Assembly: GCF_003325475.1 (NCBI RefSeq)
Contig: NZ_CP029495.1
Coordinates: 3,286,001 to 3,350,000 of the forward strand
Reading direction: 5' to 3'
Length of the DNA stretch: 64,000 nucleotides
From: Chromobacterium phragmitis
GTDB taxonomy: Bacteria; Pseudomonadota; Gammaproteobacteria; Burkholderiales; Chromobacteriaceae
Shown piece by piece: positions 50,438-59,058 of the stretch. Positions within the stretch are counted from its first letter, which is position 1. Each line of letters starts with the position of its first letter. The position numbers were made by a program, and so were the translations under genes. The notes under the pieces were generated by a model. That model did no database searches. It was not told the DNA's origin and saw nothing but the letters and a program-made list of their open reading frames with translations.

Positions 50438-52288
50438 ATGTGCGGAATTGCAGGATGGGTGAGTTTCGAGCGCGATCTGCGGGAACAGCGCGCGATCGCG
50501 GAGGCGATGACGGAAACCATGGCCTTGCGCGGGCCGGACGCCGGGGGGCTTTGGCTGGACCAGCATGTCGCGCTGGGGCACAGGCGCTTGTCCATCATCG
50601 ACCTGGAGGGCGGCAGCCAGCCCATGGCCGCCGAGCGCGACGGGCGGAGCGTAGCCTGCCTGGTCTACACCGGCGAGGTGTACAACTTTCGCGAGCTGCG
50701 GGCAGAGCTGCAGGGCCTGGGCCATGCCTTCCGCACCCGCAGCGACACCGAGGTGGTGCTGCATGCCTATCTGCAGTGGGGAGAGGCCATGGTGGACAGG
50801 CTGAACGGCATGTATGCGTTCGCCATCTGGGACACGCGAGAGGAACGGCTGCTGCTGGTGCGCGACCGCATGGGCGTGAAGCCGCTGTATTACTACCCGC
50901 TGCCGGATGGCGCGCTGTTCGGCTCCGAGCCCAAAGCCATCCTGGCGCATCCGCAAGCCAAGCGCCGCGTGACGGCAGACGGCCTGCGCGAAATGCTGGA
51001 CCTGGTGAAGACGCCGGAAGCGGCCGTGTTCGCCGGCATGCATGAGGTGCGGCCGGGCCAGGCGGTGAGCGTGGACCGCCGAGGTCTGCGCAAACGCCGT
51101 TACTGGCAACTGGAGGCGCGCGAGCACGCGGACGATTTGCCCGCCACCATACGCAGGGTGCGCGAACTGCTGGACGACATCGTCGAACGCCAGATCGTCG
51201 CCGACGTGCCGCTGTGCTCGCTGTTGTCCGGGGGCCTGGATTCATCCGCCATCACCGCGCTGGCCGCGATCAGCATGCGGCGGCAGGGCAAGGGCGCGGT
51301 GCGTTCGTTCTCGGTGGACTTCGTCAAGCATGGAACGGATTTCGAGGCGGATTTCCTGCGCGGCTCGCCGGACGCGCCCTTCGTGCGCGACCTGGCGGCG
51401 CACGCCGGCACCGAGCATCGCGAGATCCTGCTGCAAAGCCGCGAGCTGGCCGATCCGGCGCTGCGCGCGGCAGTGCTGGGCGCGCAGGATCTGCCGCCGG
51501 CCTATTGGGGCGACATGCTGCCCTCGCTGTACAAGCTGTTCGAGGCGATCCGCGCCCAGTCCACCGTGGCCTTGTCCGGGGAGTCGGCGGACGAGCTGTT
51601 CGGCGGCTATCGCTGGTTCCACGACGACTCCGCCATCGCGGCCGACACCTTCCCCTGGCTGGCCGGGACCTCTGGATCGTTTTTCGACGGCCGGTCCCTG
51701 CTGGCGCCGGAGCTGCTGAACCGGCTGGACATGGCCGGCTTCCGTCGGGATAGCTACGCCCAGGCCTTGGCCGAGACGCCCAGGCTGGCTTCGGACACGC
51801 CCAAGGAAAGGCGCATGCGCGAGATCAGCCACATGCACCTGACGCGCTTGGTGCAGGCCTTGCTGGACCGCAAGGACAGGATGAGCATGGCGGTGGGGCT
51901 GGAGGTGCGGGTGCCGTTCTGCGACCACCGGCTGGTGGAGTACGTGTTCAACGCGCCGTGGAGCATGAAGCACTTCGACGGCCGCGAAAAGAGCCTGCTG
52001 CGCGCGGCCTGCCGCGACGCGCTGCCGGAGTCCATCCTTCAGCGCGTCAAGAGCCCGTATCCGGCGACGCAGGACCCTGCGTATGAAAAGGCCCTGCGCG
52101 AAGGGCTGATCCGGGTGCTGGACGATGCGCGTTCGCCGGCCTTGCCGCTGCTGGACAAGACGGCGGCGTGGAAGCTGTTGGATCGGCCCTTCGGCAAGAC
52201 CAGCGCGCCTCCCGAGCGAGCCGGCCTGGAAATGGCGCTGGGCCTGGACGAGTGGCTGCGCCATCACCAGGCGGCGCTGGACTTGTAA
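50438..52288 (+). CDS. asnB: Asparagine synthase (glutamine-hydrolysing), AsnB family
   Basis: A 616-residue amidotransferase. MCGIAGW sets the start at 50438, because cysteine 2 becomes the N-terminal nucleophile. The glutaminase domain (to about 220) has RGPDAGG and HRRLSIID; the synthase domain has the pyrophosphate loop SGGLDSS (264-270). The usual glutaminase motif YNGE is YTGE here (T78), replacing the asparagine that helps form the oxyanion hole in E. coli AsnB. GAGAGGAG lies upstream. It is convergent with the Lrp gene, 6 bases apart. A role in a dedicated amide-forming pathway cannot be excluded. Confidence 0.9.
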   Translation: MCGIAGWVSFERDLREQRAIAEAMTETMALRGPDAGGLWLDQHVALGHRRLSIIDLEGGSQPMAAERDGRSVACLVYTGEVYNFRELRAELQGLGHAFRTRSDTEVVLHAYLQWGEAMVDRLNGMYAFAIWDTREERLLLVRDRMGVKPLYYYPLPDGALFGSEPKAILAHPQAKRRVTADGLREMLDLVKTPEAAVFAGMHEVRPGQAVSVDRRGLRKRRYWQLEAREHADDLPATIRRVRELLDDIVERQIVADVPLCSLLSGGLDSSAITALAAISMRRQGKGAVRSFSVDFVKHGTDFEADFLRGSPDAPFVRDLAAHAGTEHREILLQSRELADPALRAAVLGAQDLPPAYWGDMLPSLYKLFEAIRAQSTVALSGESADELFGGYRWFHDDSAIAADTFPWLAGTSGSFFDGRSLLAPELLNRLDMAGFRRDSYAQALAETPRLASDTPKERRMREISHMHLTRLVQALLDRKDRMSMAVGLEVRVPFCDHRLVEYVFNAPWSMKHFDGREKSLLRAACRDALPESILQRVKSPYPATQDPAYEKALREGLIRVLDDARSPALPLLDKTAAWKLLDRPFGKTSAPPERAGLEMALGLDEWLRHHQAALDL

Positions 52289-52294
52289 GCGGGC

Positions 52295-52738
52295 TCAGCG
52301 GGGCGGCCGCACCGGTCGCCCTTGTATCGGGGTGGACAGGATGATGGCGGTTCGCGTTTCGCCAAGATCGTTCAACTGCGCCACCAGCATTTCCAAATGA
52401 GACACGTCGCGCGCCAGCAGCCGGAATACGTAGGAATCGACGCCGGTCACGTGATGGCACTCCATCACTTCCGGCATCGCCTCCAGCCTCGCGAGCAGAG
52501 TCTTCTTGTCCGGTTGCGGCACGGTGATGCCCACCAGGGCCGACAGCGCGTAGCCGGCGCGCAACGGCGCCACCCGCGCATGGTAGCCCTGGATCACGCC
52601 GGCCTCCTCCAGCCGCTTCACCCGCTCCGACGTCGCCGGCACCGACAGGCCCACGGTCTGAGCCAACTCGGTCAGCGACTGCCGGGCATTGGCCTGCAAG
52701 GCGGTCAAGATCGCCCAGGACTTGGCGTCAACTTCCAT
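52295..52738 (-). CDS. Lrp/AsnC family transcriptional regulator
   Basis: A 147-residue regulator. The N-terminal winged helix reads DAKSWAILTALQANARQSLTELAQTVGLSVPATSERVKRLEEAGVIQGYHA (residues 4-55); the RAM ligand-binding domain follows, with MPEVMECHHVTGVDSYVFRLLARD. These proteins respond to amino acids. It is divergent from a LysE exporter gene with 126 bases between, which suggests it controls that exporter, as ArgP/LysG- and Lrp-type regulators do elsewhere; it also abuts asnB. Confidence 0.92.
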   Translation of the reverse strand: MEVDAKSWAILTALQANARQSLTELAQTVGLSVPATSERVKRLEEAGVIQGYHARVAPLRAGYALSALVGITVPQPDKKTLLARLEAMPEVMECHHVTGVDSYVFRLLARDVSHLEMLVAQLNDLGETRTAIILSTPIQGRPVRPPR

Positions 52739-52864
52739 TCATAAGCTCTTTTCTCGATTTGCTCGTTTTTCTGAAGGTTAGCATGGCTGCCAGCCGAAAA
52801 AACGGCATGTCCCTGGCCGCGCGAGGCAGGCAGACTGTGATCATGGAAATCAGAGGGGGCAATC

Positions 52865-53470
52865 ATGTTCTGGCAAGCGATGGGAATCGGTCTGGCGATA
52901 GCGGCGCCGGTGGGGCCGATAGGTTTGCTGTGCATCAGCCGGACTTTGCGCGGCGGGCCGCGGCTGGGTCTGGCCACGGGCTTGGGCGCGGCCAGCGCCG
53001 ACGGTTTGTACGCGCTGGCAGGCGTGTGCGGCGGCAGCGCGCTATTGGCCTTCGCCGGCGTTTTGGCCAAGCCGCTGGCCTGGGCGGGCTGTTTGCTGCT
53101 GGCCTGGCTGGGGTGGAGCGCGCTGCGGGGCGCCGCCGCCGGCGATGTCCCGGCGGATGGGGAAGACCGCCTGGGCCGGGCGTATCTCGGCACGCTGGCG
53201 CTGACGCTGAGCAACCCGATGACCATCGCCTCCTTCGCCGCCGTGGCGGCGGGGTTGTCCGGCGGCGCGCCGCTCGCCGCGGCGGGGCAGGCTCAGGTGG
53301 TGCTGGGCGTGTTCTGCGGTTCCGCACTGTGGTGGCTGCTGCTGGCCTATGGCGGAGGCGCGCTGCTGTCGCGTCTCGGGGCGGGAGGCCGGAGAGGCGT
53401 CAATGCCGCTTGCGGCGCGCTGTTGCTGGCGCTGGCGGCGGCGCTGGCATGGAAGGCGGCTGTCGGCTGA
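52865..53470 (+). CDS. LysE/RhtB family amino acid exporter
   Basis: A 201-residue inner-membrane protein with five to six hydrophobic segments and the LysE signature GIGLAIAAPVGPIGLLCISRTLRGGPRLGLATGLGAASADGLYA (residues 7-50), plus TLALTLSNPMTIASF near 115. It exports an amino acid or related molecule. Divergent from the Lrp gene, its probable regulator. A palindromic hairpin follows the stop. Confidence 0.88.
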   Translation: MFWQAMGIGLAIAAPVGPIGLLCISRTLRGGPRLGLATGLGAASADGLYALAGVCGGSALLAFAGVLAKPLAWAGCLLLAWLGWSALRGAAAGDVPADGEDRLGRAYLGTLALTLSNPMTIASFAAVAAGLSGGAPLAAAGQAQVVLGVFCGSALWWLLLAYGGGALLSRLGAGGRRGVNAACGALLLALAAALAWKAAVG

Positions 53471-53479
53471 GCAAACGCG

Positions 53480-53503
53480 GCCGGCCGCGGAGGCGCGGCC
53501 GGC
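53480..53503. terminator. Perfect GC-rich hairpin between convergent lysE and chemoreceptor genes
   Basis: GCCGGCCGCG and CGCGGCCGGC form a perfect 10-bp stem around GAGG. It begins 9 bases after the LysE stop and 8 bases from the stop of the chemoreceptor gene. There is no T tract; it may act as a two-way transcript end or RNA-stabilising structure. Confidence 0.6.
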
Positions 53504-53510
53504 GATCCGT

Positions 53511-55592
53511 TTACAGCTTGAAGTGGCCGACCAACTGCTCCAGGCCATTGGCCAGTTCGCGCAGCTGGCTCACCGCGGCGCTGACTTCCCGCACCACGAC
53601 ATTATTGCTTTGGGCCATGCTGCTGATGCGCTCCACGTTCTGCGCGATCTCCAGGCTGGCGCTGGACTGCTCGCGGGTGGCGTCGGCGATGTCGACGATG
53701 CTGGTCACCAGCTGTCCGTTGTAGTCCTGGACTTCGCGCATCGCCTGATTGGCTTCCGCCGCGATGCCGACGCTGACATCCACCTGCTGGCTGCTGTGGC
53801 GCACGTCGCTGACCGCTTGCCTGGTTTCGCTGTCTATCGCCTCCACGATGCGGGTGATCTGCACCGTGGCTTCCGCGGTGCGTCCGGCCAGATTGCGCAC
53901 TTCATCGGCCACCACGGCGAAGCCGCGTCCCAGTTCGCCGGCGCGCGCAGCCTCGATGGCGGCGTTCAACGCCAGCAGGTTGGTCTGGTCGGCGATATCC
54001 TTGATCACGCCGACGATGGTGGTCACCTCGCTGGAGCGCTCGCCCAGCCCATTCATCCTCTCTGCCAGCGCGTGCATGCTGTCGGTCATGCGCTGAATCT
54101 CGCCGGTTACGCGGTTGACCTTGGCCACGCTCTGTTCGGTCAGCGTTCCGGTCTGGCGGGCGATGTCGCCGGCTTGCTGGGCGGTGCCGGCGATATGCTG
54201 CGCTCCGACTGTCACTTGCTCCACGCTGGCTGCGCTGGCGGTGGCGGCGTCCGACTGCTGCGCCGACGCGTCATGCACCTGGCCGGCGGAGTGGCTGAGC
54301 TGGACGGCGGCGGCGGATACCTGGCGGCTTTGGTCGCGCACGCGGACGAACATGTCGCGCAGGCTGTCCAGCAGACGGTTGAAAGCGTCGGCGGTGCGGC
54401 CTATCTCGTCGCGGTTGGCGATGTTTATCCGCACGGTCAGGTCGCCTCCGCCGCTGGCGAGCTGTTCCATGGTGTCGGCCAGCCGGTTCAGCGGGCGGGT
54501 CTGGCTGCGTATCGCCGCGGCGAGCAACAGCAGGATCAGCGCCAGCGCCACCAGGCCGATGGCGATGGCGCTGAGCATGGCCTTGCGCGCGTCCGCCGTG
54601 AGCGCGGTGGTGGGAATGCTGATGCCCAGCGACCAGAATTGCCCGGTTTCGCCTATCCGGATCGGATGGAAAAAGTGGGTGAAGCCGCCGCTCTCGTAGA
54701 CGAAGTCCTCGCCCTTCTTGACATCGGCGAGGTGGGGGAACAGCGGGTCCTCCTTGGGCACGGGCTTGCCCAATTGCTCGGCTTGCGGGCTGACGACATA
54801 GAGTCCGCCTTCGGAGACGATGCGGATGAAGCCGGTTTCGTCAGGATGAATCTGGCCGAAGCGTTTTTGCAACTGGTCCAGCGCCACGTCGGTGGCGGAT
54901 ACGCCCAGCATTTTGCCGGCGGCGTCCTTGATCACGACGGCCAGCGAGCTTTCCAGCACCATTTTGCCTTGCACTTCATAGGGGAAGGGCTCGGTGATGG
55001 TGTCGCGGCCGCGCTGCTTGGGCACGTAGTAGAAATCGCCCCAGCCCGGCTTTTCGTAATCGGGCTGATAGGTCTCCGGATGCTCTTTGAACTTGGGGAA
55101 GTCCTTGATGCGGTCGGCCGACATCATGACATCCATCTGCGCCTTGCCCTGTGCGTTGCGGGTGATGTAGGGCTGGTAGCGGCCTGTGGGGTCGTGGCGC
55201 GGCCAGTCGAAGCGGAAGGCGTTATCGTCGCCATCTAATGCGTTGGGCTCCCATAGCATCCACAAGCCAATCGATTGCGGCGCATGGTCCAGCATTTCCA
55301 GGATGATGTTGTCGGTCTGCTTGCGGTCCGGCTTGCCGACGCGCTTGACGCCCATCACCGAGTCGGCGAGATGGCGCGGCAGCAGGAAACCCTGCGACAG
55401 CAGGTTTTCGGCATCCTTGGCATAGCTGACCGCCTGCTCGGAGGACAGTTGATAGCCGGTATCCAGCGCTGAAGTGTAATTGAGGCGGGCGATCAGCGCG
55501 ATCATCGCCGCGAAAGCCAGGGAGATGGCGGCGGCGGCCACCAGCGTGATGCGGGTACTCAGGCGTCCCCATTTCGCGTGCGCTTGACTCAT
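53511..55592 (-). CDS. Methyl-accepting chemotaxis protein with a dCache ligand-binding domain
   Basis: A 693-residue receptor: TM1 near residues 15-37, a large periplasmic double Cache domain (about 40-325) with DRIKDFPKFKEHPETYQPDYEKPGWGDFYYVPKQRGRDTITEPFPYEVQGKMV and VGVSATDVALDQLQ-type elements, TM2 near 340-362, HAMP (RPLNRLADTMEQLASGGGDLTVRI), and a signalling tip IKDIADQTNLLALNAAIEAARAGELGRGFAVVADEVRNLAGRT. dCache domains bind amino acids, organic acids or other small molecules; the ligand is unknown. Confidence 0.9.
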   Translation of the reverse strand: MSQAHAKWGRLSTRITLVAAAAISLAFAAMIALIARLNYTSALDTGYQLSSEQAVSYAKDAENLLSQGFLLPRHLADSVMGVKRVGKPDRKQTDNIILEMLDHAPQSIGLWMLWEPNALDGDDNAFRFDWPRHDPTGRYQPYITRNAQGKAQMDVMMSADRIKDFPKFKEHPETYQPDYEKPGWGDFYYVPKQRGRDTITEPFPYEVQGKMVLESSLAVVIKDAAGKMLGVSATDVALDQLQKRFGQIHPDETGFIRIVSEGGLYVVSPQAEQLGKPVPKEDPLFPHLADVKKGEDFVYESGGFTHFFHPIRIGETGQFWSLGISIPTTALTADARKAMLSAIAIGLVALALILLLLAAAIRSQTRPLNRLADTMEQLASGGGDLTVRINIANRDEIGRTADAFNRLLDSLRDMFVRVRDQSRQVSAAAVQLSHSAGQVHDASAQQSDAATASAASVEQVTVGAQHIAGTAQQAGDIARQTGTLTEQSVAKVNRVTGEIQRMTDSMHALAERMNGLGERSSEVTTIVGVIKDIADQTNLLALNAAIEAARAGELGRGFAVVADEVRNLAGRTAEATVQITRIVEAIDSETRQAVSDVRHSSQQVDVSVGIAAEANQAMREVQDYNGQLVTSIVDIADATREQSSASLEIAQNVERISSMAQSNNVVVREVSAAVSQLRELANGLEQLVGHFKL

Positions 55593-55765
55593 GACGGTTT
55601 CCTGCGTGGGTAGCGGGTATGGCTCAGGCAGACTAAGTAAAATTTCTTAGTTGAATTGAATATAACGGGTAGAGATCGATACAGGCAATGCGATTGTGCG
55701 TATGTCGATACGCAGGAATGGAGGCAATGCCGGGACCGGCGGAAAGCTTGAGCAGGGTAGCCGGG

Positions 55766-56120
55766 TCACAGATAAGGCCGCAACCGGGCCAAATCCTGGA
55801 GCAGGACGGGAGCGTTACCCCGGATGGTGTTCCATATCATGCGCTGGTCAAGCTGGCGATAATCGTGGACCAACTTGCACCTGAGCTTGTTGGCATGGCT
55901 GAACTGTCGAACAAGGCCGGGAGCATGCCGCGAAATCTGCGGGGTGGCCAAGCGCGCCAAGTCCTTGGCCGCCTCTCCCAGGATCACGAATGGGTAGCAG
56001 CAACTATCCCGCAGCATCCCATTCGCCAGATACGAGGCGAGGTTGGCGCCCTGGGTATATTGAAGGACGCGTCTGCAACGCATCCAGCATGTGCTGGCAT
56101 CGTTCGGCCGGCGTGGGCAT
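55766..56120 (-). pseudogene. Frameshifted HepT-like toxin (DUF86, HEPN family)
   Basis: The N-terminal piece starts at the ATG at 56120 (PAERCQHMLDALQ) in one frame; the rest (RVLQYTQGANLASYL, VILGEAAKDLARLA, then KLRCKLVHDYRQLDQRMIW) is in the next frame, so a single-base frameshift lies near 56070. Together they make a typical 115-residue DUF86 protein. The HEPN RNase motif R-x4-H and the following tyrosine (RCKLVHDY) are intact, so loss of the reading frame, not of the active site, inactivates it. A sequencing error is the alternative. Confidence 0.75.
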
Positions 56121-56124
56121 GCGG

Positions 56125-56403
56125 CTAGATTTCCTGGGCGATTTCCAGCAGTTGCCGGCGTTCCTGTCCGCTGAGTCCGTTCTCGCTGATCAGCTGCACG
56201 CTGACGCCCAGCTGCTGCGCCAGCCGCTCCTCCATCTCGAACATGTCGAAGTACGACGTGTCCGGCGCGGGGGAGATCAGCAACACCACTTCCGCGTCGC
56301 CGGCGCACACTTCCGGCACGTAGCGCAGATGATGCGGATGAAAGGGCTTGAGCGCGTGATTGATCAGGCTCTTGTGTTCGCGGATGAATTGAAGGTCATG
56401 CAT
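56125..56403 (-). CDS. Degenerate MntA-like minimal nucleotidyltransferase antitoxin
   Basis: A 92-residue protein with the layout of MntA antitoxins: an N-terminal helix, a central strand region, and the C-terminal part DTSYFDMFEMEERLAQQLGVSVQLISENGLS, which fits the family well. The catalytic GS-x-D-x-D motif, normally between residues 30 and 50, is missing (VPEVCAGDAEVVLLIS occupies the place). It cannot be expected to AMPylate its partner. The stop is 4 bases before the HepT-like ATG, the usual operon order. GGAGA precedes the ATG. Confidence 0.65.
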   Translation of the reverse strand: MHDLQFIREHKSLINHALKPFHPHHLRYVPEVCAGDAEVVLLISPAPDTSYFDMFEMEERLAQQLGVSVQLISENGLSGQERRQLLEIAQEI

Positions 56404-56613
56404 GCGTTTCTCCCCGGATGAACGGGCGGATCCCGAATATCTGCATTAGGGGAATGCGGCTCGACTCAGTATGTGCCGCTTGAACGGGGTGAGCAAGATG
56501 TGATTGAAAATCAATGGTTTCAGGCGAGGTTTGCCGCAGCATCTTGTGGCCGTTCAGGCGGCGGAGAGGCAGGTCGTGTGTGGGGTTGCGGCAACAATGC
56601 CGGCCTCCTGGCT

Positions 56614-58374
56614 TCAGGCTGGCGCGCCGGCATCGCTGCGCGGCAGATGCATTTGCAAAAGTTGTTCCAGCTGGGAAAAGCTGAACGGCTTTTCCAGCTT
56701 GCCGGCGAGAAGCTCGCCGCGCGTGTCGCTGAATTCCTGGCGGAACGCGGTCATGCCGATGATGGGCGTACTCCGGTTAGGGCCGAAGCGACGCGCAGCC
56801 TCCGCCACTTCATAGCCGCTGGCCGAGCCGACCTGCAGGTCCAGCAGCAAGATGTCGAAGCGATGGCGAACCACTTGGGCGGCGGCCTCGTCGACAGTGG
56901 AGAAGCTGGCCACGCTGTAGCCGTTTTCCTGCAGCAGAGCGCTGTAGGACTCGCGTATCGGCTCATCGTCGTCCAGCAGCATGATGCGCCGCTGGCCGCT
57001 GCAGGCTGCTTCGAGGTCTTCCGGCAGCGTCGCTTCCTGAACCGGCAATCGGAGCGTGAAAACACTGCCTTGGCCTTCAAGGCTGTCCACCTCGATTTGC
57101 CCGCCGAACAGGGTGACCAGCTCGTGGACGATGGCAAGGCCCAGCCCGCTGCTTCCTGGACGACGGGTTTTGCCGCGGGTAAAGGGGCGGAATAGCTGAA
57201 CCCGGATGTCTTCGGCTATGCCTACGCCGGTATCCGCCACCCGCATGAGCAGGCTGCGGGGCTCGTATTCCACTTCCAGACGAATCTGCCCATGATCGGT
57301 GTAGCGAATGGCATTGGACAGGAGATTCCAGACGATCTGGCGCAGGCGGTTGCCGTCCAGCCACAACAGCGGCATCGGCGAGACCGACACCTTGAGTCCC
57401 AGCCCCTTGGCTTCGGCGTTGCCGCGATGCACCGAGACCACGCAAGCGATCAGTTCCGCGATGTCGGTTGTCGAGGCCTCCAGCGCCAATTGGTGGTTTT
57501 TCAGCGCCGATATGTCCATGATGTCCCGTACTTGAGCGAGCAGGTAGGCGTTGCTCTGTTTGAGTCGGACCAGGTAGCCGTAGCCGGGGTTGTCCGGCGG
57601 AATGCTGTATTCCAGCAGCTCGGTGCAGGTTTGTATGCTTTGCAGCGGCGAACGGATCTCGTGGCTGATGGTGGCGAGGAAGGTATCGCGAGCCAGCTCG
57701 GTTTGCACCAGTGCGGCTCTGGCGGCTTGCTCTCGCTCCAGAATCTGTTGCTGTTGCTGCGAATGGCGGCGGATTTCCGCCAGGCGATGCAGCACGAACC
57801 AGAAGATGCCCAAGAATACCAGCCAGCTCATCAGGCCCAGCAGATACATGGTCTGGTGTCTTTCCACCATCCGCAGTTGCTGCACCACCATGCTGTTCTC
57901 CTCGTAGCGGGCCTGCACGCCGTAATCGGCCAGCAGAGGGCGCAGCATTTCCATTTCGCGCGACAGTTCCAGCGCGTCCTGCTGCGACCACTGGCGCGGC
58001 GGATGCTCGAAGATCCGGAGCAGTTGGGCTTTGACTTCGGGAAAGTCCTCGATCCGCTCCAGTTCGGCATTGGCTGCGGACGGCGCGATGAACAGCTGAT
58101 ATTTGCTGTAGGCGATGGCGTAGCTTCTGTCGGTTTCCTCGCGCGGGATCTGCCCGGCCCGATAACGCCAAGCATCCATTTCCAGGCGGTTGAACGACAG
58201 CTGCATCTGGGCCACCATCCAGTACAGGTCCGACGCCTTATTGGTGATGGGGCGTTTGATCACTGCGCCGTACAGCGTGCAGGAGATGATCACGGTCGCG
58301 GCCAGGGCCAAGGCCAGAAAAGCGCGCTCCAGGCCGCCCACGCTGCTGAATACCTGGCGGAGGTAGCGAGTCAT
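56614..58374 (-). CDS. Hybrid sensor histidine kinase with C-terminal receiver
   Basis: A 586-residue inner-membrane kinase: TM1 near 16-36, a helical periplasmic domain (about 40-175), TM2 near 178-197, a short coiled coil, HisKA with H238 in ISHEIRSPLQ, HATPase_c with the N box NLLSNAIRYTD, DTGVGI and SSGLGLAIV, and a receiver with D468-D470 and the phospho-acceptor D512 in ILLLDLQVG. Its ATG overlaps the stop of the SUOX-fold gene (ATGA), so the two are made together. No HPt domain or output regulator is nearby. Confidence 0.9.
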   Translation of the reverse strand: MTRYLRQVFSSVGGLERAFLALALAATVIISCTLYGAVIKRPITNKASDLYWMVAQMQLSFNRLEMDAWRYRAGQIPREETDRSYAIAYSKYQLFIAPSAANAELERIEDFPEVKAQLLRIFEHPPRQWSQQDALELSREMEMLRPLLADYGVQARYEENSMVVQQLRMVERHQTMYLLGLMSWLVFLGIFWFVLHRLAEIRRHSQQQQQILEREQAARAALVQTELARDTFLATISHEIRSPLQSIQTCTELLEYSIPPDNPGYGYLVRLKQSNAYLLAQVRDIMDISALKNHQLALEASTTDIAELIACVVSVHRGNAEAKGLGLKVSVSPMPLLWLDGNRLRQIVWNLLSNAIRYTDHGQIRLEVEYEPRSLLMRVADTGVGIAEDIRVQLFRPFTRGKTRRPGSSGLGLAIVHELVTLFGGQIEVDSLEGQGSVFTLRLPVQEATLPEDLEAACSGQRRIMLLDDDEPIRESYSALLQENGYSVASFSTVDEAAAQVVRHRFDILLLDLQVGSASGYEVAEAARRFGPNRSTPIIGMTAFRQEFSDTRGELLAGKLEKPFSFSQLEQLLQMHLPRSDAGAPA

Positions 58375-58886
58375 TTGACCTCGATGCGGGTGACTTGCCA
58401 GGCAAGCTTGGCGATGAAGATGCCGCTGGTCTCCGAGGTGGACATGGATGGCAGAGGGTACATCACCCAGAACGGGCCGAAGGAGTTGAGTTGCAGCGGC
58501 TTGTTGTTCCAGGTGCGCGCCAGAATGGCGTCGTACTTGCTGAAGTCGCTGGCGGGAATGGTGACGTTGTAATTGTCCTCGCCGAGGAACTTGATCCTTG
58601 TGCCGCGCGCGCCCACCTTGGCCAGCAAGTCTCGCAACAGGGGGCCGCGGAACGTGCCCTTGGGCGTCCAGTCCGTCGCGGTGGTGATCTCACGCATCGG
58701 CAGCTTATCGAGCTCCGCCTCGCTGAAGACGTAGCTGCGTTTGGCGGGGTCGTTGAATCGGTCTATGTTGCCGCTGATGGTCAGCGTGGCGCCTGCGGCC
58801 TGGGCCGCTCCTGTCAGCGACAAACCGCCTGCCAGCAGCAGGACGGCTGCGCGGGCGCGTAGAGAGGGGCGAGCGGTTGGATTCAT
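58371..58886 (-). CDS. Periplasmic SUOX-fold (oxidoreductase molybdopterin-binding-like) protein lacking cysteine
   Basis: A 171-residue secreted protein: signal peptide (AAVLLLAGGLSLTGAAQA), then LTISGNIDRFND, ELDKLPMREITTATDW, TFRGPLLRDLLAKVGA and a C-terminal WVMYPLPSM segment, all typical of small proteins in the Oxidored_molyb family. True molybdenum enzymes of this fold have a cysteine just before the GxxL-L-L segment; here it is threonine and there is no cysteine in the whole protein. It is therefore more likely a ligand-binding partner of the coupled kinase than an enzyme. Confidence 0.8.
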   Translation of the reverse strand: MNPTARPSLRARAAVLLLAGGLSLTGAAQAAGATLTISGNIDRFNDPAKRSYVFSEAELDKLPMREITTATDWTPKGTFRGPLLRDLLAKVGARGTRIKFLGEDNYNVTIPASDFSKYDAILARTWNNKPLQLNSFGPFWVMYPLPSMSTSETSGIFIAKLAWQVTRIEVK

Positions 58887-58938
58887 TTCTGCCTGCTGTT
58901 TATTGCCTGACTGGGGGCCGAGAAGGAGGCGATGCCGA

Positions 58939-58978
58939 AATTGGCCGCCAATTATGTATTTGATCTAGTTTGCCGCAA
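58939..58978 (-). promoter_or_regulatory. Candidate promoter with overlapping palindromic operator for the SUOX-fold/kinase operon
   Basis: On the minus strand, TTGCGG (58978-58973) and CATAAT (58956-58951) are separated by 16 bases. AATTGGC-C-GCCAATT (58939-58953), a perfect 15-base palindrome, overlaps the -10 and the expected start point. It ends 53 bases upstream of the ATG at 58886, the typical place for a repressor site. Confidence 0.45.
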
Positions 58979-59058
58979 GGACCGCACGCCTGCCTTAGTT
59001 CGAAAGGACAGGTGTGGATAGTTTGCGGCCGCCCAATCGACGCATCCCGCGAGCGAGT

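Noticed and set aside
56060..56090. Programmed ribosomal frameshifting in the HepT-like gene
   Set aside because: There is no slippery heptamer or downstream structure at the junction, and a neighbouring gene also shows loss of its active site, so simple decay is more likely.
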